The notes: generated by a model not told the origin, from the sequence alone. 64,000 bases of DNA from Peribacillus asahii (GCF_004006295.1 NZ_CP026095.1:2838001-2902000); one strand, 5' to 3'; shown: positions 8,593-16,856, counted from the stretch's first letter. A program made the numbers and translations.

Positions 8593-8732
8593 TAGGTATG
8601 GGTTAGGGATTTCTCCTTAGCCTCCTCACGAGTTCATTATGTAATGAACATTTAGTAATAGGATAATATTACATCAATTTTACAAAGATGTCATTGTCTA
8701 CTTTTGTCGAATTATGTCATAATTTTTAAGTG

Positions 8733-8822
8733 AGTTTGTGAATTCTATATCGGATTCAATCGCAATCCCTTGGTAAACAAAGGTTTTTAACCCAATATAC
8801 AGTTCACAAACTTCCAATATTT
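8733..8822. repeat. Long imperfect inverted repeat between HTH gene and mrpR
   Basis: AGTTTGTGAA at 8733-8742 is repeated as its exact complement TTCACAAACT at 8813-8822, and the homology continues inward (TATAT-GG) for ~20 bases per arm. It may be a paired operator or a structured 3' end for the rightward HTH gene. No ORF is present. Confidence 0.55.
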
Positions 8823-8846
8823 TTTATTTGAAAACTTGGAAATGTT

Positions 8847-8866
8847 ATAATTTTATTTATTTAGTA
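8847..8866 (-). repeat. Operator-like repeat beyond mrpR
   Basis: The minus strand reads AAATAAATAAAATTATAACA. It lies downstream of mrpR and points toward the 3' end of the rightward HTH gene, so here the repeat does not precede any gene in its own direction. Confidence 0.5.
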
Positions 8867-8875
8867 TGTATTATT

Positions 8876-8897
8876 AAACCCCTAAGCACAGGGATTT
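8876..8897. terminator. Hairpin terminator after mrpR
   Basis: AAACCCCT-aagcac-AGGGATTT forms an 8-bp stem with one G-T pair, 30 bases beyond the mrpR stop. The flanks are AT-rich on both sides, so it may act in both directions. Confidence 0.55.
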
Positions 8898-8926
8898 AAT
8901 GAATTATGTTCCGTTTGTTGAGATTA

Positions 8927-9904
8927 TTACATAAATATTTCAGGATATAGTTCTTTTAAATTATCTATTGTTACCACAGATTTAATAGGCGTTAAATTGT
9001 AATCAAGTGTATTATTTATCTTAACTTTTGTAGCATTGAATCTTTCTGCTATCTCAGTTAATTGCACTTTCTCCAGTTCTCCATCTCTAACGTATAAATC
9101 TTTAGCCATTTTCAACATGCCAGATTTCATGATATTCTTCGCATTAAGGTACGGGTATTCCAACATCTTGCTAACTGTTGCTAACCTTCTATAAATTAAA
9201 TGTTTATCTGCTCTCTCTAAATTAATAGCTCTATTTCTCACAGATTTAACAACATAGTTATTTTCTAATAATTCTATGCCTTTATTTTTACCTTTTCCTT
9301 CTCCATTTTTAAAATGATAATAAGATTCTCCAGATGCTTTCTGAATAAACTCTAAACAGCGTTTATCTTCATCTTTAATCTCTAATGTTCTTTCTCCTTT
9401 TTTATCGTCTTTAAGATGTAAAATACCCTTTTCAAAGTCAACATCATCTTCTTGTAAATTTAACAACTCAGATAACCCGTCACCTTCAACACCTTCAAAC
9501 AACATCCTAATGACTACTTTATCTTGATAATTTATAAGCTTATCTTCCATTTCAATAATTTCTTCTTCTGAATAAAGTAGTTTTAAATCCTTATCAATAT
9601 ATTTATCAAAATGATCAATAGGCTCGCCATTTAAAGAGCTTACATTACCTGTTCTATAATGCTCAATAGCCCAATCTATATAATAATTAATAAATCTTCC
9701 GTAAGTTCTTGCTGAATTAGTGGTTTTTGGGTTTATTTCATACATAATAGTACCGATTTCTTCAAGTGTAAAATCGTATAAGTCCTTTTTCAACATGTCT
9801 TCTGTTTCAGCACTCTTTAAAAATAAATGTCTCATTGTATCTTGGGTAGCTTCGTTGTTATATTCGTTTAAAAACTCTTCTTTAATATTCTCATTGTACA
9901 GCAT
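8927..9904 (-). CDS. mrpR: MrpR/YopR-like master repressor with degenerate tyrosine-recombinase fold, 325 aa
   Basis: Length (325) and place after yopQ match SPbeta YopR, now MrpR. That is the SPbeta master repressor, a DNA-binding protein with a tyrosine-recombinase fold that has lost catalysis. Here the region that normally carries the first catalytic Arg reads EGVEGDGLSELLNLQEDDVDFEKG, with no Arg before the SELL helix, and there is no C-terminal HxxR or nucleophilic Tyr pattern. GGAGGGC precedes ATG; the gap to yopQ is 32 bases, so they are cotranscribed. The likely role is to bind repeated operators across the genome and hold lysogeny. The assignment is by remembered family features. Confidence 0.75.
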   Translation of the reverse strand: MLYNENIKEEFLNEYNNEATQDTMRHLFLKSAETEDMLKKDLYDFTLEEIGTIMYEINPKTTNSARTYGRFINYYIDWAIEHYRTGNVSSLNGEPIDHFDKYIDKDLKLLYSEEEIIEMEDKLINYQDKVVIRMLFEGVEGDGLSELLNLQEDDVDFEKGILHLKDDKKGERTLEIKDEDKRCLEFIQKASGESYYHFKNGEGKGKNKGIELLENNYVVKSVRNRAINLERADKHLIYRRLATVSKMLEYPYLNAKNIMKSGMLKMAKDLYVRDGELEKVQLTEIAERFNATKVKINNTLDYNLTPIKSVVTIDNLKELYPEIFM

Positions 9905-9936
9905 GTCATTTGCCCTCCATTTTTAGTCCAATCCAT

Positions 9937-11259
9937 TTACAACTCTAAACCCCTGAAAAACTTCTTCACATTATTTTTTGCAGTAGGAGAAAGTCTTCCT
10001 TCTACATCAAGAATATTCACCATAGTCCAATCTACATTGTTTCTGTCAAAATCAATATTATTTACAATCTTTTTAAGTTTACTTAAAGGCATTCCTTCTT
10101 CTTTCATTCTTTTAGCTAAGACTACATATCCACCAAACATAATATTTTCACTCATTAAAGAATTATTTTCCTCATCTTTAATAAACTCATTTGGGTAGGA
10201 ACCAATTAAAAGATCAAAGAACTCTGTTAGATACTCTCCTACTTCCATAGCATCCATCTTAGTTTTCATGTTGAACTCTTCTTCGATTGTATCTGCAAGT
10301 GTATTATAAGAAACTAACTCTCCCACTTTAGAGTGTATTCTATTCGTTTGAGATATCTTCCCTCTTAAATCAGATTCTCTTTGTAGTTGTCTAACAACCA
10401 AGTCAGACTTTCTAGAAGCTTCTAAAGCCTCAATGTGAGTCTTATTAATTTCATTGATTTTCGAAATTTGGGCGAGATGTTTCTGGGCTTGTTTAATATT
10501 AAAATTTTTAATTGCTACTTGGAATACTTGATTAATTTCTGGATCTTTCTTAAGAGCATTTAATGCACCTGTTATACGATGGAATCCATCTACGATATCA
10601 AGGAAAGTTCCTTCATGAACAGATAGCTGCATCTTTTTAGCATCATAAGTCAACTCTTCCCCATCATCGGATGTACCAACAAGTGCATTAATAGTAATTG
10701 TAGTAGTTTCTAATTCATTATTTAATGCACTCTCTTCGATTTCTTTTACTGATTTACTATTTACATTGATACCTCTTTGCATAGTATTATTTCTCTTTAT
10801 TCTAATATGCTCACGTTGAGTATCAAAATTATATCTTAATAATTGATTGTCCATCAACTTTTTAATGAAGTGTATATCCCATATTGTTATATAATTTTCT
10901 GAGTCAATCATAATTACTTTATCTAAAATAATCGGAAATTTAACTTCTTCAAATTCTCTAGCTAGAGAATAGTCAAAAGTTTTAGCTTGTTTTAATTCTG
11001 TTGTAGTAAAGTATACATCAGGTTTAATATTATCTTCTAAAGTTACAATATAAATTTCTTGGGTTAATAAACAAAGAATCCTTAAGTCTAACTCAGGTAA
11101 TTTATCTTCTGTATCGTGAAAATAACTTTGTATTTCCCCCGGTGTAAAATTATATTCTTTCATTCCTTGTTTAATCTTTTTTACTTTTGGTTTATCATAT
11201 TTAACCTTATTAATTACTTCAATAAGATTAGATTCTAATAATCCTCTCTCTTTTAACAT
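9937..11259 (-). CDS. yopQ: YopQ-like DGQHR/ParB-type protein, 440 aa
   Basis: Residues about 220-240 read LDIVDGFHRITGALNAL, a variant of the DGQHR signature found in DndB-like and ParB-like proteins. Length and position between a tyrosine recombinase and mrpR match SPbeta yopQ (about 460 residues). It is predicted cytoplasmic. The role in SPbeta lysogeny management is not settled. It has a sigma-A promoter of its own at 11317-11345 and an AGAGGTG ribosome binding site. Confidence 0.7.
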   Translation of the reverse strand: MLKERGLLESNLIEVINKVKYDKPKVKKIKQGMKEYNFTPGEIQSYFHDTEDKLPELDLRILCLLTQEIYIVTLEDNIKPDVYFTTTELKQAKTFDYSLAREFEEVKFPIILDKVIMIDSENYITIWDIHFIKKLMDNQLLRYNFDTQREHIRIKRNNTMQRGINVNSKSVKEIEESALNNELETTTITINALVGTSDDGEELTYDAKKMQLSVHEGTFLDIVDGFHRITGALNALKKDPEINQVFQVAIKNFNIKQAQKHLAQISKINEINKTHIEALEASRKSDLVVRQLQRESDLRGKISQTNRIHSKVGELVSYNTLADTIEEEFNMKTKMDAMEVGEYLTEFFDLLIGSYPNEFIKDEENNSLMSENIMFGGYVVLAKRMKEEGMPLSKLKKIVNNIDFDRNNVDWTMVNILDVEGRLSPTAKNNVKKFFRGLEL

Positions 11260-11316
11260 ATATATAACACCTCTTTTATAAGTATTGATAGTAAATTTAT
11301 ATATTCCTCAATTTAT

Positions 11317-11345
11317 AATATATAGTCTATAAACTACATTGTAAA
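11317..11345 (-). promoter_or_regulatory. Sigma-A promoter for yopQ-mrpR
   Basis: On the minus strand TTTACA, 17 bases, TATATT. Just upstream is a 9-bp hairpin (GCATAAATT/AATTTATGC) that may end yopP transcription or bind a regulator. No copy of the window-wide repeat is visible here. Confidence 0.6.
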
Positions 11346-11421
11346 GTTTAATGGCATAAATTATTGTTAAATTTATGCAAGAAATATGCATTTTTAAATG
11401 TTTTTATTTATTTTAATTCAT

Positions 11422-12495
11422 CTATTTTATATTTCCTTCTGCTAATTTTATTAATTCAACTTTACTTTTAAAACTTAATTTATCAATTAATTCTAACAAC
11501 TCTTCTTTACTTAGATCATTTAAAACATTCTCATTTAGCTCTTTATCCATTAATACTCCAGCCATATTATCATAGTTCTTATTTCTATCTAAATAATGAG
11601 AATAGGTAGTATTGATGTTACTGTGATTTCCTTGTTCGGCTGCTGCTTTAACGTCCCCAGTAACATCTAATACAAAGTTAATCCCTACATTTCGGAAACT
11701 GTGAAATACAATATTTCTTTCTGGTGGGAAACCCATTTTCACTCTAAGTCTTTTCATCATTCTAGTTATAGTATCTCTATCGATATTAAATACTTTATCT
11801 TTTCCCTCTTCTTTAATACTTAATAATTCTTCATGAAAACTTCGTACTAATGGTTTTTCAGTTTCTTTATTTGTTTTCTCTTCATATATTGTAATTACTA
11901 CTAAATCATCTTTTTCTTTAAAGTCGTTCCATTCTAAAGCTAACAAATCACTAATCCTCAAAGACGTTCTTATTGCAGTTTGAATTAGGTAATATTTTAT
12001 TTTCTTTTGTTCTCTTTCAGTTTCTAATGCTAACTCAGCCATCTTAAAAGCTTCTTCAGGTGTTAATGTTCCGTGTGCTTTAGTCTTATTAGGAAGCTCT
12101 CTAATCTTATTAAATGAGTTTAAATTAACATCATACTCATATGAACTTAATGTATCGTATAAACTCTTCAATCCTCTAATTTTTCTATTGATTGTTGAAT
12201 TTGCATATTCTTCACTATCTATGAGCCATTTTCTAAACTTTAAAATGAGCTTTTTATCAATTTTTAAATCATTTTCAGTAAGGTATCTGATATCTTTTTT
12301 TAGAAACCCTTCAAAGAAATCTTTAATATCTCTTTCGTAACCTCTTTTCGTATTCTTGCTAAATGTTTCGAGGTCATTAAAATAATTTTGTATGTCATTG
12401 AAAACTTTATAGTCATGTAAATCAGAAATTTTTGACTCTCTGTTATTTTCAATGGCATTTAATAATTTTACTTCTTTATTATTAGCAGCTTGCAT
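11422..12495 (-). CDS. yopP: YopP-like tyrosine recombinase, 357 aa
   Basis: An N-terminal SAM-like core-binding domain (about 25-130) is followed by a catalytic domain with the expected residues: Arg in AIRTSLRISDLLALEW, His-Ser-Phe-Arg (HxxR) in VFHSFRNVG, and GNHSNINTTYSHYL with the second His and nucleophilic Tyr. Unlike mrpR it looks catalytically complete. The start MQAANNK is chosen because GGGAGGGG lies just upstream. It overlaps the 51-residue ORF by 14 bases. SPbeta YopP is the counterpart by place; SPbeta itself integrates with a serine recombinase, so YopP need not be the integrase. Confidence 0.75.
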   Translation of the reverse strand: MQAANNKEVKLLNAIENNRESKISDLHDYKVFNDIQNYFNDLETFSKNTKRGYERDIKDFFEGFLKKDIRYLTENDLKIDKKLILKFRKWLIDSEEYANSTINRKIRGLKSLYDTLSSYEYDVNLNSFNKIRELPNKTKAHGTLTPEEAFKMAELALETEREQKKIKYYLIQTAIRTSLRISDLLALEWNDFKEKDDLVVITIYEEKTNKETEKPLVRSFHEELLSIKEEGKDKVFNIDRDTITRMMKRLRVKMGFPPERNIVFHSFRNVGINFVLDVTGDVKAAAEQGNHSNINTTYSHYLDRNKNYDNMAGVLMDKELNENVLNDLSKEELLELIDKLSFKSKVELIKLAEGNIK

Positions 12496-12637
12496 TTTTA
12501 ACCCCTCCCTTTCCTTTATTGAGATCCTCATCGATTAATTTTACTATAGCCAATAGCTCATCTTTTGCTTTTCGCTTATTATATGTAGTCCAATTATTTA
12601 AATTTCGTTTATACCATCCGTACAGGTCGTTTAACAT
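12482..12637 (-). CDS. Small basic protein, 51 aa, first gene of the yopP-yopQ-mrpR operon
   Basis: AGAGGTGAAA precedes ATG. The product (MLNDLYGWYKRNLNNWTTYN...) is basic, Trp/Tyr-rich and has no signal peptide, so it is not an AimP-type secreted precursor. It lies right after the operon promoter. Function unknown; it occupies the slot of the small yop genes between aimR and yopP in SPbeta. Confidence 0.65.
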   Translation of the reverse strand: MLNDLYGWYKRNLNNWTTYNKRKAKDELLAIVKLIDEDLNKGKGGVKNASC

Positions 12638-12670
12638 TTGTTTCACCTCTCAATGTTATTTCTTAAACTT

Positions 12671-12736
12671 AGTATATAGTAATTATATCCAAAGTGCAAT
12701 ACTTTTATTACTATTTTATATAATTTTATTTAAATA
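12671..12736 (-). promoter_or_regulatory. Promoter and operator-like repeat of the yopP-yopQ-mrpR operon
   Basis: On the minus strand TTGCAC, 17 bases, TATACT (12671-12699) is a good sigma-A promoter. About 18 bases upstream of the -35 box lies TTAAATAAAATTATATAA (about 12717-12736), a strong copy of the window-wide repeat. If MrpR reads the repeat, this is autoregulation of its own operon. Confidence 0.7.
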
Positions 12737-12740
12737 ATTA

Positions 12741-12777
12741 AAAAATAGCCACACTTTTCATTTGAAAGCATGACTAT
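12741..12777 (-). terminator. Terminator directly after aimR
   Basis: The minus strand forms ATAGTCATGCTTTC-aaat-GAAAAGTGTGGCTAT followed by six T. The stem starts only a few bases after the aimR stop and leaves no room for a cotranscribed aimP. Confidence 0.7.
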
Positions 12778-12787
12778 CCATTTGAAA

Positions 12788-13948
12788 TTATCTATGAACA
12801 TTTATCAATTCATTTAAAATAACTGGATTATAATTTATTTTTTTTAACTCATTCATTGGTACATTCGCATACAGTGTATTTCCATTTTTCAAATACTGTA
12901 TCATGGATAATAACAATAAATCTACATCATCTTTACTAACTCCTAATATAAAATTCCTTCTAGCTTCATCGATATCTCCACCAAACCTCTGTAAATCATC
13001 TGAAATGTCTTCTTTTCTCAACGCGCGAAATAAGAGTTCGTTTTCCACTGTTAGAAAAGGTTCATCTATTTGTTTTTTACCCCAATATATCTTTAAGCGT
13101 TCATAACCTTCTTCTATTTGTCTCGTCGTTTCGGTGAAACCAATTCTGTTATACATGTCAATACTTTTTAATATATATTCCTCTGCCTTATCGTATGACG
13201 TAAAGTAATATGAATAACCTAATGTGAAATAAGCTTGAGCATCAAACTGTTTCCCTATATTCGACTCCAATACAATCGAAGCATTTTTACGAGCTGCATC
13301 ATTATCATTTAATACCCATAAGTTCAGATATGCTAATGATTCGTTAAGCCTAGCATAATAACTATTTTTAACATAGCTATCTTTTAAATCTTCAAATTTA
13401 ATTGCTAATACTTTGATAATTTCATTAGACATCTTATGATTTCCTTTAATAAAATACATATATGCTTTAATAGAATTAAGGAGAAAGTTTAATTTGGGAT
13501 CATTAACTTTTATTTTTATAATCTTTCTTAAGTATTCTTCTTTATCTAAAGTTCTATAATTTAATTGTAATTCATACAAAACAGAGTATACTTCTACCCA
13601 CTCTTGACTCTTTTTATATGACTCTTTTCCCATTTTGTCTAATAATAATTGCATAGGTTCGAGAAGTCTATGTGTAGAGAGATATTCAAGCATGTAACGA
13701 GCTGCTTTTTTATTTGGGTCTAGTAGTAAAGAGTACCTAGACATAATTTCATTCTCTTTTTGTGGGAAGAGATGTCTTACAATTAATAGTAGACTACAAA
13801 AATTGTCAAGTTCTCGATGAGGGTTATCTAACCATTTTATAATGGGTGATGTGCTTGTATGACCTGCTATTTCAGCTAATTTAGATAGTAAAGTATGATC
13901 TTTCGATTGTAAATCACGAATGTACTTCTTGAGGTTAAATTCTTTCAA
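12788..13948 (-). CDS. aimR: AimR-like arbitrium receptor, 386 aa
   Basis: AimR is the DNA-binding TPR receptor of the arbitrium system, which senses the AimP-derived peptide to choose lysis or lysogeny. This protein has exactly the SPbeta AimR length. It has an N-terminal helix-turn-helix-like part (LLSKLAEIAGHTSTSPIIKWL) and a conserved-looking KKAARYMLEY region near residue 75. The rest is helical repeats as in TPR superhelices (for example DAQAYFTLGYSYYFTSYDKAEEYI). Start is TTG, with AAGGGG about 12 bases upstream. It stands alone between a terminator on each side. No aimP was found downstream. Confidence 0.8.
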   Translation of the reverse strand: MKEFNLKKYIRDLQSKDHTLLSKLAEIAGHTSTSPIIKWLDNPHRELDNFCSLLLIVRHLFPQKENEIMSRYSLLLDPNKKAARYMLEYLSTHRLLEPMQLLLDKMGKESYKKSQEWVEVYSVLYELQLNYRTLDKEEYLRKIIKIKVNDPKLNFLLNSIKAYMYFIKGNHKMSNEIIKVLAIKFEDLKDSYVKNSYYARLNESLAYLNLWVLNDNDAARKNASIVLESNIGKQFDAQAYFTLGYSYYFTSYDKAEEYILKSIDMYNRIGFTETTRQIEEGYERLKIYWGKKQIDEPFLTVENELLFRALRKEDISDDLQRFGGDIDEARRNFILGVSKDDVDLLLLSMIQYLKNGNTLYANVPMNELKKINYNPVILNELINVHR

Positions 13949-13987
13949 CTCAATTAAACCCCTTACTGTTTATTTTTTACGGTCTAA

Positions 13988-13996
13988 ATTATATCA
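13988..13996 (-). promoter_or_regulatory. Extended -10 promoter of aimR
   Basis: The minus strand carries TGATATAAT about 40 bases before the aimR start, an extended -10 element. The -35 region (TTAAAT) is weak, as expected for that promoter class. Confidence 0.5.
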
Positions 13997-14073
13997 TATA
14001 GTCAACTAAAATTTAATGTGTAATTGTTGGGTATGATGGGATTTTAAGGATATAAGTGGACATATTTATACAC

Positions 14074-14102
14074 AAAAAGCAACACCTATATCAAGTGCTG
14101 CT
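14074..14102 (-). terminator. Terminator upstream of aimR
   Basis: The minus strand forms AGCAGCACTT-gat-ATAGGTGTTGCT followed by TTTTTG, ending the operon that includes the 94-residue gene. Confidence 0.65.
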
Positions 14103-14134
14103 CGTAATAAAATAGTGCTTTCATCGTATGATTA

Positions 14135-14419
14135 TTAAATCCTTCTATAGAAATCAAATCCACCCAAATCATCGTGGATACCCATAGGATTACCATCGTC
14201 AGCGATAATACCTTTAAATCCATTTGGAGGATAACATTCTTGTAATAGATAAAACTCACCTTTAGTAGTCCATAATCCATCTTTTATTGTTAAAGCGACA
14301 TCTCCAACCTGAGAGGTCAGCCTATTTATTTTTCTATACTTATTATCCATATACTCAATTTCTTTTATGTAATGTATACGCATTAAACCTTTTTTAATTT
14401 TATCTACTTTTATTTTCAT
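14135..14419 (-). CDS. Hypothetical protein, 94 aa
   Basis: AAAGGAGG precedes ATG. Beta-rich, with many Gly and Asp in the C-terminal half. No family recognised. It is the last gene before the terminator that isolates aimR. Confidence 0.65.
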   Translation of the reverse strand: MKIKVDKIKKGLMRIHYIKEIEYMDNKYRKINRLTSQVGDVALTIKDGLWTTKGEFYLLQECYPPNGFKGIIADDGNPMGIHDDLGGFDFYRRI

Positions 14420-14461
14420 AAATTTATTAATACCTCCTTTAAAATAAATGTTTTACTGGAA

Positions 14462-14749
14462 TTATTTAATTACTTCCAAATCACTAAAATTACAATCCAC
14501 GTATTCTGGATAAAAAGAGAAATGAACTTCAAGTGGATGAGTAGACTCCATATTAATGTTTCTAACGTATCCTTCTCCATAATCCTTAAATTTGTGTTTC
14601 ACTATCACACCTTCAGAAATATCAGGATATTTGAGCCATTCAGCCATATTATGTATTGTGTAATCATCATATTCTTTTTGTAAGTATTGCAACTTATCAC
14701 CTATATTAATTAATATCTCTGTAAGGATCTCTAATTGATCTTTGTTCAA
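14462..14749 (-). CDS. Hypothetical protein, 95 aa (TTG start)
   Basis: GGAGGAG lies six bases before a TTG. A helical N-terminus is followed by a beta-rich part (GVIVKHKFKDYGEGYVRNI). No family recognised. Confidence 0.6.
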   Translation of the reverse strand: MNKDQLEILTEILINIGDKLQYLQKEYDDYTIHNMAEWLKYPDISEGVIVKHKFKDYGEGYVRNINMESTHPLEVHFSFYPEYVDCNFSDLEVIK

Positions 14750-14847
14750 TATTTTCTCCTCCTAGTTATAAAACCATAACTATATATAGTGTCTTTAATT
14801 AATTTTATATCTATATCTAGTATAAAACCTGTGATAAAATTGGTATT

Positions 14848-15432
14848 TTAATTTACCTTATCTTTTTTCTCTAACTGTTCAATTATCATTTGCAACCCTA
14901 CCCAATAACCAATTAAACGAGGTGGCATTTTCCGCCCGAAATCCCATACATATTCCATAATATCTGAATCTATTGAAGTATCATGGTAAACCGTCATAAG
15001 CCAAGAGTGATACTCGTTAATACTTCTACTTTCCTCAATTGCAGATATAATACCGTCATAAATTTCTTTACTGTCCTCGATTTGACTCATTTCATATTCT
15101 TCCCAATATTCTTTTAGTTCCTTTTTAGCTAGTTTTTCATCAAAGTCCCAACGATCTTCACAGAAGGCTGATAATTTCTTGGTGAAATAACTTAAATTGA
15201 AATCCTTAATATTATCCAATGTCGCTGCACAAGTAAGTGAGTAGACAGCTTCTCCGATGTCACCCGAAATAAAAACGTTATTACCAGACAACACATATTT
15301 AGTACGATACATATTTGTTCCCGGTTCTCCCCAATAAATAACTTGTAAACCTTCTTCTCCTTCAATTTTAGCTATATGATTGTTAAACCAATTCTTTCTA
15401 ATATCTTGCTTCACCTTAACTATGTATTCCAT
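14848..15432 (-). CDS. Hypothetical protein, 194 aa
   Basis: AAGGGAG precedes ATG. An N-terminal beta-rich half is followed by an acidic helical half. No catalytic motif seen. Lies 14 bases after the small signal-anchored protein at 15447. Confidence 0.65.
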   Translation of the reverse strand: MEYIVKVKQDIRKNWFNNHIAKIEGEEGLQVIYWGEPGTNMYRTKYVLSGNNVFISGDIGEAVYSLTCAATLDNIKDFNLSYFTKKLSAFCEDRWDFDEKLAKKELKEYWEEYEMSQIEDSKEIYDGIISAIEESRSINEYHSWLMTVYHDTSIDSDIMEYVWDFGRKMPPRLIGYWVGLQMIIEQLEKKDKVN

Positions 15433-15446
15433 TCCCTTGCTCCCTT

Positions 15447-15695
15447 CTACTCTTCATATTCAACAACTCCACCCGTTATATTGTATTCATCATATTTACC
15501 TTTATAAATTAACTTATCTCCATCTTTAATTATGTATCCTTCGTAAGTATGAATAGTGGTTCCATTGGGCATTATTATAGTTACTTTATCACCTAATTCT
15601 AAATCTTCCTTGCGATCTGAAGTATTAACGAATATGAGATAAGATACAATTAATAACGCTGCTGAAAATAACATTAATTTAATTATTAATTTCAT
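15447..15695 (-). CDS. Small membrane-anchored protein, 82 aa
   Basis: Residues 4-24 form a hydrophobic N-terminal anchor after a Lys, followed by a soluble beta-rich domain (GDKVTIIMPNGTTIHTYEGY). Probably anchored with the C-terminal domain outside the cell. No family recognised. Confidence 0.65.
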   Translation of the reverse strand: MKLIIKLMLFSAALLIVSYLIFVNTSDRKEDLELGDKVTIIMPNGTTIHTYEGYIIKDGDKLIYKGKYDEYNITGGVVEYEE

Positions 15696-15709
15696 TTATC
15701 ATCTGCCTT

Positions 15710-15874
15710 TTAATGTTTTGAAATATTATAAATAATTCTTTTATATTCACTTATACGGGATAAGTCTTCATCACACATGCGACACTTAATAACAAAATCT
15801 ACTTCATGACCACCAGTTTCGCACCTTTTACCTACCTTATTGACCATGACAATTTCTTTATGTTTGCAATCCAT
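15710..15874 (-). CDS. Small Cys/His protein, possible zinc ribbon, 54 aa
   Basis: AGGAGG precedes ATG. Cys at 3, 18, 31 and 34 with His residues (MDCKHKEI..., CRMC) suggest a zinc-binding knuckle. Function unknown. Confidence 0.65.
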   Translation of the reverse strand: MDCKHKEIVMVNKVGKRCETGGHEVDFVIKCRMCDEDLSRISEYKRIIYNISKH

Positions 15875-15910
15875 AGTTTAACCTCCTTCGAATAAATTTC
15901 AATTTTTAAC

Positions 15911-16177
15911 TTATAACCTTTCATGTTTTTGTTCTGTAATTTTATCTAATTCATTGTAAGCAAAATTTTTATGAATTTTATGCAATCTCCTAGCTGACCA
16001 AAGGCTTAAGCTAATTAGTTCTTTTCGTTGTTCTTCAAGCAGATTAACGTATTTATCATTTATAACTAAATGTCTACAAGTTTCTTGAAGTAACTTTATA
16101 TCTCTTTCAAATTCTTTAATGGTTAAATTACCCCATTTACTAGGTTTTCGATTCATAATTTCATTCAATCTCTCCAT
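15911..16177 (-). CDS. LWSARRLHK-family hypothetical protein, 88 aa
   Basis: The C-terminal half (ELISLSLWSARRLHKIHKNF, then Asp-Lys-Ile-Thr and a final KHERL) is nearly the same as the end of the 112-residue product at 27682-28020. The two are clear paralogues with unlike N-termini. The shared basic helix may bind nucleic acid, but this is a guess. Confidence 0.7.
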   Translation of the reverse strand: MERLNEIMNRKPSKWGNLTIKEFERDIKLLQETCRHLVINDKYVNLLEEQRKELISLSLWSARRLHKIHKNFAYNELDKITEQKHERL

Positions 16178-16189
16178 AACTTCACCCCA

Positions 16190-16324
16190 TTATTTTTCAT
16201 TTCTTCGAATACGAAGATCAATCATTTTAAGATAAATTTCTGTATCCTCAATTAAACGTAACATATATAAATCTTCTTTATGCTCATGTTTTATATTCTC
16301 TAAATTACACATCATTTCTTTCAT
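16190..16324 (-). CDS. Small helical protein, 44 aa (start uncertain)
   Basis: The ORF (MKEMMCNLENIKHEHKEDLY...) fills the gap between two genes. A strong GGAGGTG is perfectly spaced for an in-frame ATA eight codons before... rather five codons before the ATG and too far from the ATG itself, so the true start may be the rare codon ATA. Function unknown. Confidence 0.5.
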   Translation of the reverse strand: MKEMMCNLENIKHEHKEDLYMLRLIEDTEIYLKMIDLRIRRNEK

Positions 16325-16361
16325 TTTACTGTCTTTTATAGCTGCTCACCTCCAAATAAAA

Positions 16362-16682
16362 CTATCCTTTCTTCGTATGTTCTTTACTGTCAGCTTCTTT
16401 AATTGCTTCTTCTTCACCTTTGTAATACCAAGTTTCATACGAAATAAGATTTCCTTTTGACGTATCAATATCATCTAACTTATCTGCAAAAGCATTTTCT
16501 TGTGACCATTTAACATGATCCACGAATCCTTTACAAATCTTCTTTTCGTTACTATGACAAGCCCAATTGTGACCAGTCTTTCGTTTCATTTGAATAATAT
16601 CGTATGGCGTTGGTAGACAACCATAATTCTGAACTTCCTCAGAAGCATCTGTAAAAGCAAACGGACAACATTCACAAGCCAT
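16362..16682 (-). CDS. Cysteine-rich hypothetical protein, 106 aa
   Basis: AAAGGAGG precedes ATG. The N-terminal half has six Cys (ACECCPF, NYGCLP, NWACHS, KICKGF), a likely metal site; the rest is acidic. Such Cys-rich small proteins are frequent in Bacillus phages; function unknown. Confidence 0.65.
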   Translation of the reverse strand: MACECCPFAFTDASEEVQNYGCLPTPYDIIQMKRKTGHNWACHSNEKKICKGFVDHVKWSQENAFADKLDDIDTSKGNLISYETWYYKGEEEAIKEADSKEHTKKG

Positions 16683-16695
16683 TTTTATTCCTCCT

Positions 16696-16839
16696 TTATT
16701 TCTCAGAATTCATAGATATTAAATTCTCAATATACTCTTTATATTTATCCTCGCAATCTTTGGAGCAACACGATTCTGGAAAACTTGAGTTAGATTTATA
16801 TATCCAATAAGAAGATTCACAGTAAATACATTTCTCCAT
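16696..16839 (-). CDS. Small zinc-finger protein, MExCIxCES family, 47 aa
   Basis: Starts MEKCIYCESSYW and later CCSKDCEDKYKEYI, giving a CxxC...CxxxC zinc knuckle. The product at 33552-33698 (MERCIWCESVYN...CSEECEQNFKEW) is a clear paralogue. A GGGAGATGGG site precedes the ATG. Function unknown. Confidence 0.7.
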   Translation of the reverse strand: MEKCIYCESSYWIYKSNSSFPESCCSKDCEDKYKEYIENLISMNSEK

Positions 16840-16856
16840 TTAACCCATCTCCCATG

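Noticed and set aside
12746..12787. ATG just after aimR as a possible aimP
   Set aside because: It opens only seven codons (MDSHAFK) and lies within the terminator stem; no signal peptide.
14086..14280. 64-codon leftward ORF
   Set aside because: It overlaps the better-supported 94-residue gene in another frame and has no ribosome binding site.
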